Part shown: piece by piece, positions 8,684-20,600 of the stretch
Numbering within the stretch: the first letter of the stretch is position 1
How the letters are laid out: the number at the start of each line of letters is the position of its first letter
NCBI GenBank assembly: GCA_963922205.1
Contig: CAWUHX010000120.1
Coordinates: 124,001-188,000, forward strand
Reading direction: 5' to 3'
Origin: Romanomermis culicivorax
Lineage: Eukaryota; Nematoda; Enoplea; Mermithida; Mermithidae
Length of the DNA: 64,000 bases
Notes under the pieces: model-generated
Database searches by the model: none
What the model was told of the DNA's origin: nothing
Seen by the model: the letters and a program-made list of their open reading frames with translations, nothing else
Position numbers and translations under genes: made by a program

Positions 8684-11600
8684 CTGAGGAGGAATTTATA
8701 TTCAAGGTTGAAAAACTGACGAATATTATTCTAGGACGAAGAAACGCAGATTATCTGAATGAGTTGAAAAATTTCAAATTATATAGTCTGTTTTTTTTGA
8801 AATGCTACTAAATAATGAAAGTGGAAAGCAAGTAGTATTTCAGATTTTCACGATTTGCTGATAAACAATATATCATATAGGACTGGAAATTTGTGGGCAT
8901 CTGTTGTGGAGCGATTTGGCGTATTTGTAAAGTTCGTGTGGTTTTCGAAAAAAGATCGGCAAGTTCGAAGGAGAAAGATCGTGACGAGACCCGCGGAGAG
9001 GCGTGGCTACAATGTGAAGAAATTATGAAAATGTTTTTCGTTAGATTTCGTTGTACTGTAGCCAGACGGTTGTGTTTTATTGTTTGTCTGGAAAAGCGTG
9101 AGGCGGCGATTTGTACATTAGTAAATTGTGTGAAAAGTGTGTTCTAAGTGAGTCAAACTATTTGGAAAATAGTTTGAGTATTTAGGTGAAACTCCTAAGC
9201 AGTTAAGATAGCACGGCCCGAGTTTCGGCATCCGAAAACCTTTGACGACCTGAGTGAAGATCCCTGGATAAATTGACACAGCGCTCTCTACGAGCCCGTC
9301 AATCTCCTGCATACGATTATCGTTGCATTGATTTCCTCAAACACTCCGAGTGTTCGGTTTCTAGCGTTCTACATGCTCTTCTACGTTCCGTACGTCTCTT
9401 CTAAAACGCTCGATAAATTGTCAAGCTACACAGCTTTGCGTTCCGTCCTCTATTCTTTTATTTTCACGCACGACATAATTTGGTGACCGTACCAGCTCAT
9501 CTAAAGGTTGAGGAAACCCCGCTCTACTGCGCTTGGTTACGAAAAAGGTTTCTACAAGAAACTAGCAAATCCCGCTAATCTAGAAATTGAAAATTTCGAC
9601 TAAGAAAACGCAAATCTACCGCTTCTCTATGAAGCAGATAAGCATAATTTCGATCTACCAGAAACATCCGCTCCGCTAAAAATGTGAAAAACTTCACAAT
9701 CTCTATCTCCGAAAATCGTCGAAAATCGAAAATTCAACTTTCTAAAACTGAAACCGAAAGAAACTGATCCTCAAAAAATCTTCAATAATGACGCCTATAT
9801 CGAGGTAATGCAAAAATGTGATGCCGAAATGATAAATTTTCGTGGCCACGCTGCTAACGCGTTAAGCAAAATGGTTACAATAGCAACTCAGCATCGAAAA
9901 ATTCTCGAAGACTACAAAGCTGAAATCGAAGCGATGAGAGCTCAGAAAGAAGAGCTATTGAAACCGAACATTCCCGAAATCAAAAATATCGCGAGACCTA
10001 CGAGCTCTTACGCTCAGTCTCTAAAATCAAATAAACTGAAAAACATCACTAGTGATCGAAAAAGTCAACTTAGTTTTCGAAGTATAATCGACAACGATGA
10101 TGATCTAATCATCCCGACACAAACATTTGACTGCTCAAATGGGCTAAACCCGCTAAACTCTCAGATAAATTTTCCGTCTATTCCACCTTCTCAGGTGCAT
10201 AGATCTTTCGCCGATGACGAAACGAGAATTAAGACTATCTGTAAAAAGATAGCCCCACAAAAACTAGATAATTCGACTTGAAATCAACAAGTGTTAAAAT
10301 TCTTCATCGCGCTCGAAAATGAGTTCAGCCTTGATGCCTCTGAGTATGTGAAACTTCACACATTGTGTCGCTTGACTTGCAATGGTGCCCTGAACACCAT
10401 AAGAGATGTCCAATCCTGCGATGAAGCGAAACAGATTCTGTTGTGTATGAATGCACCAAATTGCGATCAAGATACGCTCCAATGCGAGCTCCAGTCTATC
10501 GCTCCATTTGAAACCGAAGATCCGTCAGCTTTCTTAAATCGAATCAGCACTTACGTACATCTACTGTACTATGACAGAAGAGCTCAGTATCGCCATAGAA
10601 AAGTTATCACAACTTTTCTTTGGAAAATGCCGGAAATTTATAGAGTCTCGATTGATGCGAGTACTCTAGAAACGATCACTGACTTAGCTATAGCCGTCGC
10701 GAAAGTTCAGAAAATTCAGCGAGCGAATAAACAGTCAACTGTGAGAGTAGAACAACCTATACTGGTTAATACACTCGAAAATCCTTCGGAAGAGCAACCA
10801 GCTCAATCGCACTTCAGAGATGATTCGAAACCTCGATTCAGAGATAACTCTCAATCCCGAAACAGAGATGACTCTAGACAGCAAAATAGCATGAGATTTC
10901 AAGAAAATTCGACTCTAACGAAGATGGAAGAATTGGAAGAAAGCATAAAACGAGTCCTAGAAAAGTTCGGAATCCGAGAAAATTCGCAAAACGCTAAAAA
11001 TTTCGAAAATCGAAGATCGGGATTCGATCACAGGATGAGTCCGAATTTCCGGAATAGAGAAAACATTCCTATACGGGATTTCTCTCAGAATCGTAATTTC
11101 CAACGAAATCAGTCACGTGAACGACCGGTAAAATATTGCACCTATCATGGTCATTGTAAACACGACAGCTTGGAATGCTATCAATTGAAACCACAGGCTC
11201 CTCAGCCTCGGCAACAGCAATGGAATCATCAATGGCAAAATAATCATAATTGGCCTCCTCGTTTTCAACAAAATACGCATAACTACACGCTCAATCAGAA
11301 TCAAAATTTTGACCGAAATAACCGATTTTTCAATCGCGATAATCAAAACTATCAGAGAGATGTTGCAAACATTTCTCTCTGCGATTCCGAATCCTGACAA
11401 GAAAAGATAATCGAAAAGCATTATTACTATCCGATGAACAATTCACAGTCTGTACAGACTCAGCTAACTTCTCTGAAATCTTCGCAACAAGTTTTGCCAT
11501 CAGAAACCAAAACAGTGTTTAACTCACCTAAACCTTTTGTCCTGATGAAACTGACGACTAGTACAGCTAATATGCTTGAACCGACAGAAACTTCTAAAGC

Positions 11601-14600
11601 TACAAACTTCTTCCTCACTCCCGGAATCACAGATTTCACAATCGAAAAACCTACGGAACTGTGGATTGCGGGATCTAGCGTGTGTCGAATTGAAGAATGT
11701 TCGCAAAAAGATATCAAACTTCTGAGCTTATACGCTCCTACTCGTGCTTTTCATATCGATGCCGAAATCGGAAAAACCAAAATGAAAGCATTGATTGATA
11801 CCGGTGCACAATGTTCAGTCATTTCCTCATGTCTAGCTCAATGCTCTTTGGGGATTGACTATGATACTTTGGAAACATCGGCGCAGATAAAAGTAGCCGA
11901 CAGTGCTATCGTCGATGCCCGAGGTCCGATAATCTTCAAAATCAGTTCATCTTTCGGAACGCATCTAGTACCATGCTGGATTCTACCTACTACAGGAGAG
12001 CAATGCCTCCTAGGAACCGATTTGCTAGTGCATCCGAGCGTTCGAGCCGTAATAAACTTTCGCGAAAATTTCATCAGAATCGGCGACGTTCAACAAGAAC
12101 TAAATTTAGTTTTGAAACCGATTGAAAAAGCGCCCTACGATGAAGTATTTTCAAATACTTCCACAGGACAGAGTCAAACACAAATCCTGATAATCGACAG
12201 ATTGCTACCGATTTTGAATATCTCGTCATGCTACGTAGAACTGAATTGTCAAATGTGGGTTAACAGGAAAATCTTCCCTTTCACAAACGAAAAATTCAAA
12301 AGCGTTATAGTTCAGCCCATGAACTTCGGAAAAGAAAACTGTGAATATCCGATCGAACTTGCGATAATCAACATAACTGAAGGCAAATGTCCACTATTAT
12401 TCGTCAATAATAGTGCGAACGGTATCCATCTGCAACCTAACCAGCTCATCGCTGAGGTTAAATTCAAACTCGAAGAATCGAAAATGACTGTCGGGTCCCT
12501 AAGCGATCATGAAGAAGACTATGAACCAGCAACGTTGGTTAAAGATCAGTCAACTATGTCGGAAGAAGAAAAACTTCAACATGCTCTCGAAAAAATGACC
12601 AAAAAGTCGAATATCGACGATGAAGATAGAAAAATTGCTATCGAAGTCTTCAAGCAATATCGCCATGTTTTCAGTCTCCCTGGAGATCAGCCTACTCTCA
12701 CTCACGAGTTAAGGGTCTCTATAGACACTGGTGATGCAAAACCAGTCGCGAAACACTACTATCGTGCCCCGATTGAACAAAGACCAATGGTTTGTCAGAA
12801 AATCCAAGAAATGCTAGAAAAAGGTCTCATCGAACCTTCCTGATCACCGTGGGCTGCACCTATGTTTCTGGTAACCAAAAAAGATGGAAGTTGGCGACCC
12901 GTAGTCCATTATAGAGGTATAAATGAAGTAACTCCGTGCAATAAATTTCCGATCCCGAGAATCGATGACTATCTAGATGCTTTAGGCAATGCACCATTTT
13001 TCTCAACTCTAGACTTGAAAGCAGGGTACTGGCAAATCCCTTTAGACATTGCTTCAGGCGATAAAACTACTTTTGTCAGTCAAGAAGGCTTGTTTCGTTT
13101 CAAAGTTCTACCGTTTGGTTTGAAAAATGCTCCAGCTGAATTTTAAACACTAATGGAACGGATCCTGCATCCATACATCTGGAAAATCTGTTTGGTCTAT
13201 TTCGATGATATCATAGTCTTTTCGCAAACGTATAACGATCATCTAGCACATCTCCAACTGATCTTTGATGCTCTTCGTGACGCGAATCTAACACTAAGAC
13301 CTGATAAATGCGATTTTGTACCGAAACAAGTAAAATTTCTTGGTCACTTGTTAAGCAAAAATGGAATCTCACCTGATCCCGAAAAGGTCTCGGCGATCGT
13401 AAACTATGAAATGCCAAAAACGGTAAAAGATCTTCAAAGTTTTTTGGGCCTAGTCCAATGCTGTAGACGATTCATACCAAATCTTGCCACTCTTTCGCGA
13501 CTACTCTATCAACTACCACGGAAAAATGCAAAATATGAAATAAGTGAAGAACATCATACAGCTTTTAACGAGATTAAAACATCTCTAACTTCGACTCCTT
13601 TTTTGTGATATCCTGTATATAACGACGAAAAATCGAAATTCATCATTCAAACTGATGCTAGCACAACTGCTATCGGAGCGATTTTGTATCAAGAAAATGA
13701 AAATGATCAATGGGTCATAGCCTACAACAGTAGAGTACTGTCTGACGTAGAAACCCCATACAGTACGACTGAGCGCGAATGTTTAGCAATAGTAGAAGCT
13801 TTCCGATGGCACAGACACTATGTCTATCGTCAAAAAGTAACGATCAGAACTGATCACAAACCCTTGCAATGGATCAAAGAAGAAAAACATCCAAATTCAC
13901 GACTTCAAAACTTCACAATAAAGCTTCAAGATTACGACTATCCTGTTGAATATGTGAAAGGCAAAGAAAATGCTTGCGCTGATTTTCTATCATGGAATGA
14001 ACCTCGCGCTAAAGTGAAGTCAATGACTAGTGAAGAAGTAACGAATGAAATATTCAGACCGACATTTTGGGAAGGAAAAAAGACAGTCGCAGCAGCCATA
14101 ACAAGGTCAATGACGCAAAAAGAAGAAAGAAGTAAACTCTCGTCTCAAAGTAAAGTGCCAACGTTCAAAGAAGACTTTCAACAGCCTGAGAAATGGCTAA
14201 TAACTATAGAATCACCAGAAGAAATCAGAGAAGCTCAAAGGAAAGATCCATGCATCGCGAAGTTGGTAAAAGTCCTTGAACAGAAGCAAATCTCTACGAT
14301 TTCATCTGCTTTCCATACCAAAAACGAAATAGCATACCGAACATCAAAACAAGCTAATACAGCTTCCGCGATAGTAGTTCCGACTACTTTGATAGAAAGC
14401 GTTTTGTATCAATTCCATGGCCCCAAGATTTTAAGCCATCAAGGTCATAGACGGACTACAGCGATGATTCGACAGCATTTCTGGTGGCCGAAAATGGAAG
14501 AATCGATAATAAAGTGGATCAAAAGGTGCAAAACTTGTCAACAAACAACTTCACAGTTGCCAAAACCTCCTCCATTGATGCTGATTCAACCAAAATATCC

Positions 14601-17600
14601 ATTTGAAATTGTCGCGATCGACATAGTAAACATATCCCCTCTGGGTGAGAAAAGATCATACGTCATCATATTTCAAGACTACTTCACTAAATGGGTAAGC
14701 ACTCATTTGATTCCGGATCAAAAAGCAGCCACTATAGTTGAAAGTTTCGTAAACAACGTAGTTTTGGTTCATGGAAGCCCGAAACATCTACTATCAGATC
14801 AGGGTTCAGGATTCACTTCAAACTTGATGAAAGACATCGCGAAACTACTAAAAGTTCAGAAAATCAACACAACTGCGTATCACCCTCAATGTAATGGAAT
14901 GGTTGAAAGATTTAATCAAACCTTGATTTCGCAACTAAAGAAATTCACTGTTGAAGACCCGGACAATTGGGAACGATATCTACCTTTCGCGACATTCGCC
15001 TATAACGCTGTTCCTCACACAGCTACTCACTTTTCTCCATTTCGACTTCTGCGAGGGTACGAACCCAGAATCACTATAGATTTTGACTGTGCTAAAAGTC
15101 TAACATTACCGCTAAACTACGATGCATATCAGTACATCTTCACGCAAGCCCAACTAACGTTATATAATGAAGTTTCCGAAAACTTAAAAAAGGCGTCTGA
15201 ATCGCATAAGCGATACTTCGATAAAAAAGCGAAAGAGCAGAAATACGATCTAAACGATCTCATACTGTTGATTAACAACAAAAAATCGACTAAAATAAGA
15301 CTATATCGGACCCTACATAGTGGTCGAAAACTCCGAAATTTTGAAAAACGTCATAACGATCGATAGTCTAGATTGTCCCGGACAATTTCAGAAAGTCTCA
15401 CTTTCTCGCGTAAAGCCATACATGCCTCGTACGGCATCGGCAATTTTAGAAACGGAAGACAGCAGTCCTCCAAGATTTCAAAAAATTAAAAAATTGTAAA
15501 TTTTGTCATATTTCAACTAACACTAATTTTTAATTTTGTTGAATAAATTCTAACTATTTTATAATTGTAAGCAAAGCGACGAGTACAAAGTTTTTGTTAT
15601 CTAAAAATGCGCTAAACGCGCTAATACGGATTCTATGCGGAATGAGTGAAAGGAATGTGTGTGATACTATCGTGTAGTTTTGTATATATTCACGTCCATT
15701 TCGAATAAATTGACCTTCCATAAGTAGTAGGGCAGAAAAAAGAGAATTGAGTAGAAAGCGCGCGCCGTAGGAAAATCTTCCTCTGGTCCCACCCAATCTG
15801 AACTTTACATTTTTCGCCATGTGCATGAAAATTTAAATTCGTGTTTAACAACTTTCCACTTTACACCTTCGTCTTTTTAGCAATATTCTTTGGTTTATAT
15901 TTCTCATTCCGATAATTTGAAAAGATAGTGAACGGTCGAGTCTAATCAAATTGCTCGATATCCAATTTGATAAAAAGAAAACTGATGGCGAGCGAGTCGG
16001 AGGCGACAACATCGCAATTATCGGCAATATCAACATCGTTGATCAATCCACCACCTATTTTTAAAAAATATTTTAACGATCAAGACCGATACGTGTCGTA
16101 TCAGAAAAAACAATACTGTCAAGACGACAGATTCTTCTTTGCGGACAGTAAGTTCTGCACTGCCGAGTAGACTAAAGTCTTTAAAAATAGAAACTCCGGG
16201 TTTCACTTCCCCTGGGAAGAATAAAATATCGATCCGTCGATATAAAATTTGGGTCGCGGTAACTTCGCTAGAAGATTTGCACACTGTGATTCGAAAGAGT
16301 GACGTTTCCATGTGAAACTAAATTTCGCAGAAATTAATCAAAATTTTATGATATTTTTTAGAAAACAACATCATACACATGATTAGAATCACAGAATTCG
16401 AACGATGGTTCGAGACGGTATACGCCAGGCCACTTAACGTCCTGCGCGACCCGCAATACATTGAAAGCGGAGAATTGAAAAGCGCCTTGTTGGCGCATTC
16501 CAAACCAAACTTTCGCAGCCACGTACTGGTCGGTTTTGACGTCAAAAAATCTTGACTAATCAATTGTATATACACAAAAAGACAAAGATGAATATAGTGA
16601 ACCAGAACGCGACGCACGTCGCTCGGTTCGTCCAGTTGGGCTTCCCAACTAAATACACTATAATGTTGGACGCCTTAGCGGCCACTCCCAAAGATCGGAC
16701 GGCTTTTTATGAATTCGTATTGGCCCCTAAAACCATCGTTATCGGTTTCGACCAGGCCGACGATTGGAAATGTCTGAAAGACATGCACGGATGCGACTAT
16801 TATTCATCCGATGCTCAAAAAATGCACTCTACAGTGCTTGCGCCTAGTATTCTGGTCGACATCCAGATAATACTAGAAAATATCGAACACTCACCTGAAA
16901 AGTGGGAAAGAGCACATCTGATCGGTCTATGCCCCCAAAACAAAAAATTAAAAGGTATCGTTGCCGAGGCATTGGCGTTGGATGTAGAATGTTTTAGGTT
17001 GTACTTTCCGCAAGCGAACGACCGAATCCCCCAAGCAGGCAAACCCGACGAACAGGTTTTAACTTATTCGATTCTAGACGCGTACTACCTGATCTTGATG
17101 TTCCTAGCATACGGGCGCTACGGTTTGGTAGACAGCGTATACGATAATATACAAATCTTCCCGCACGATTTTTTACCGCCCGAATTCATACACATCGCAA
17201 CGCAAAACTTGTATGATAACGCGAACGTCGACCGCAAAGGTGATGAAAAGGGCGCATTCGGCGTCATAGATCCGACCCTTTCGAAAAGCATGTTGCACAC
17301 AATCATGGGCGACGAAATTATAGCATTGAACCAAATCATATTTTATGATTATAAGGTTCCGAACATGGGATACTGTTTGTATAATCACGTAAACGTGGAA
17401 CACTCCACTAAATCTTTGGGCTTAAAAATGCACCCTTCGAAACTACCAACAATAAAGGGTAGCAAGCAGAATACGTCGTCTTTGACCGACGATGGAAAAA
17501 TCGAACCGTACGATGACCCCGCTATATGCACTAGAGTCATAGACAGAGCTTTACGCTCTAATGACATAACTAGTATTCATCACGCTGTCGGCGCTCCTAT

Positions 17601-20600
17601 GTCACTCCTATTTCTGTCCAAAATAGACCAAAACAATGTGACGAGTGACGAAGCCAAGCAGATGAATTTCAATCTAATCGTAAACGATCCGTTTTCGACA
17701 TACTGTCCTACCGAAACTTGGCCGATTTATGAAATGAAATTCGATTATCAAATCGCCGAAACGCCGGCTTTAACACCGCTATACTCGCTTCCGAACCATC
17801 ATGAATGGATGAACACTGTTCGCGGAACTATGCCGTTAGTCGCACACGTATGCTCCCCACATTCCAAAGCGGAATTGCGAGCTATAATCAAAAATGAGAT
17901 TTCGAAACTGTTATCAAAAAGCGACAGTATCAACATCGATCTCATATGCGAACAAAATTGGGTAAAGCGAGACGGAACGTTCGAATTTGAATTAATGGAA
18001 TGGGCTAATCGCTTACCATATAACGAAAAGAATCGTAGCAATAATAAACGACCGATATACGTGAATTGATATTTCATGTACCCCATCGTATTTCGAAACA
18101 ACAGTTTTCCTGTCTCCAGCGAAACAGATCTTGTGACGAAAAAGAAGTATAGGGAAAAGCCCTACTACTATTTTTCGTACAACTCACCGATTTTGATGTC
18201 ATGAAAATGCGAACAACTCATTTGTTTTCCGCCTAGTCATATTTTAACAATGAGTTCGAATCTACCCATACATCCAAGTACCACGTTGACGGGAGAAAGT
18301 CCGACAAAAACGCCTACCCAGGCTCCCACACAGTCTTTGGCGGAAACTGAATTTGATACAGATACGGCGATGGCCGTCCATTCATTGCTAAAACAAACTG
18401 CTGAAGAATCATTCACGGTAAAAACAGAAGTTCCAACCGAAACTGACGTCATACAAATTGATAGCAAAGATGAAGACGAATCGAGAACCAATACTAGCGC
18501 GCCAATGACAATGGCCAAAACCACATGTTCATTAACACCATTATCGAAGAATCTATCATACAGTACATTCGAGTTAGAATCGGACACGATAAAAAATCAA
18601 AATATACAAGAAAAAGCCGTGTTGGTGAAAACAACATCGACGTACGACATCTAGCAAATAGATGACGCTGAAGAAGAAGATTCGAAAATGGTACCTACAC
18701 GATATAAAATACCGAAGAAAAACGAGGAAGACACCTCTACACCAATTAGTACCGAAACTGTGACTCCTGTTTTGGAGGTGAAAAAAGATCGACTTTGCGA
18801 CGAACATGGCGAGCCGATTCCCGACATCAGAGCGTATCAATTTTCTTTGTTTCAAAGACAAAACGCGATTGATAGACAATTGCGCACTATACAGGATTAT
18901 CTGGAAACTCATCCAGAAGATCCTAATTACGTGCCCCCATCTAAAAAACGACGCGATTCGCGAGACAATACGCGAAGTAGAGAACGTAGGGAAACTGATA
19001 CCCGAACTAGAGAACGACCTTTGCGGTCTACTGCTAGAAAACAAAGCGATGATTATGATAGTCGAAAATATCCTCATGGTGAATATGCGTCGAACGAACG
19101 TCCTAGAAAATTTCACCGTGATCGTGACTATAGGCGAGAACACCCTAGCGATTCGAAAGATCGACAAAAGAGAATCGAATGGGCCAGTGCCTTAAAACAC
19201 GATCAATTGAAAAAAGAGGAATTAGAGGGCCAACAGCCTCCTACAACTGGCTCTGAACCAATGGTCGACCAACCATCAACGTCACAACAAGCGGAAATAG
19301 CTAGTGAACAGCCGCAGCGAACCGTTCGAGAATACAAAATTCCGTATGGCCGCCATGGTAGACCGCGTACACCGCCCAAAGAACGGTACCCTAGCGTACC
19401 TACTGTGCCTATAACGGCCCAAATACAACCGAGAACTACTGATGAAGTAATTATCATCAATTACTTCAATCGTGCTCATCTAAATTTTGATCCCGTCATT
19501 CTACGTCAAGCCACTGCGGCTTCACAGCAAATAGCTCAGGACTTCCCTCACTATTTTCAAGCACAATTTTTGCGACGAGATCCACATTGTACGGAAGAAC
19601 TCACTGCAGTTCTCCTAAGCTATATGTGTGACTACTATAAGTATTATGGCACTGAAAACGCAATCGTTATAACGCAGCTCACGCTGTTCCTCTTTCATGC
19701 CAGACAGGCCTAGGACTACAAAACGACTGATAATTCGTACTTGATGGCTCTACGCTACATTTTGCAATGTTTGACTGACACGCGAGCCCCAAATTATCCG
19801 GCAACTGAAGAAAGAAAGACCATCATTTGAGAAATTCACCGCGAATACCAGATCGAAATGGACAAAAGAGCCGAGGAAAAGAGAAAGAAAGACGCGATGA
19901 TGTTGGCAAAAGCGGTCATACCTCAAAAATATCAAATGACACCGGCTCCGATCATTACCATGACAATGACCACAACAACTCAACCATCGGTGGTTGGAGT
20001 TTGAACCTCATTGGGAGCTGCACAACGAGCTTTGGCCCCATGAGTGCCAACCAGGAGTCAATCGATACAGATGCCTCCGCCGGGTATTCTGAAAGGAAGC
20101 AAAACCCGGACGAAAGTTTTGCCGAAAGGTCGCGGATTTCTGCCGAAATGAGTCAAAATGGATAAGTATCACGATGCTAAACGCATCTCTTTTCTTTCAC
20201 TAGTTTATTGTTCTTCCACTAGAATCTTTTCTTTTCAAATATCTAAAATTTTTAAAATTTCTCGGTGTAAAATACTAGTTTTCATTTGCTCAATGCTTTG
20301 TGCTGTAACATTTTGTGATAACATCATTTAAATTTTCTTTGTGTGTGTAGTATATGCCGCAGCGTAGAAATGCGAGAGAAACAAACCGTCAAAAGATACT
20401 TGCTAAAAAACGAGCTAAACGCTCTCATACGATCAAAACATCAACTCACCACGACACGTCTAAATCGCTTAAGGTGATTTACATCAAAAGGGGGAGGAGT
20501 GTTGTGGAGCGATTTGGCGTATTTGTAAAGTTCATGTGGTTTTCGAAAAAAGATCGGCAAGTTCGAAGGAGGAAGATCATGACGAGACCCGCGGAGAGGC

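Noticed and set aside
11395..11397. Programmed stop-codon readthrough between gag and pol
   Set aside because: Possible because gag and pol share a frame, but five other stops in the same frames also look like single C-to-T changes, so it cannot be told from decay in this copy.
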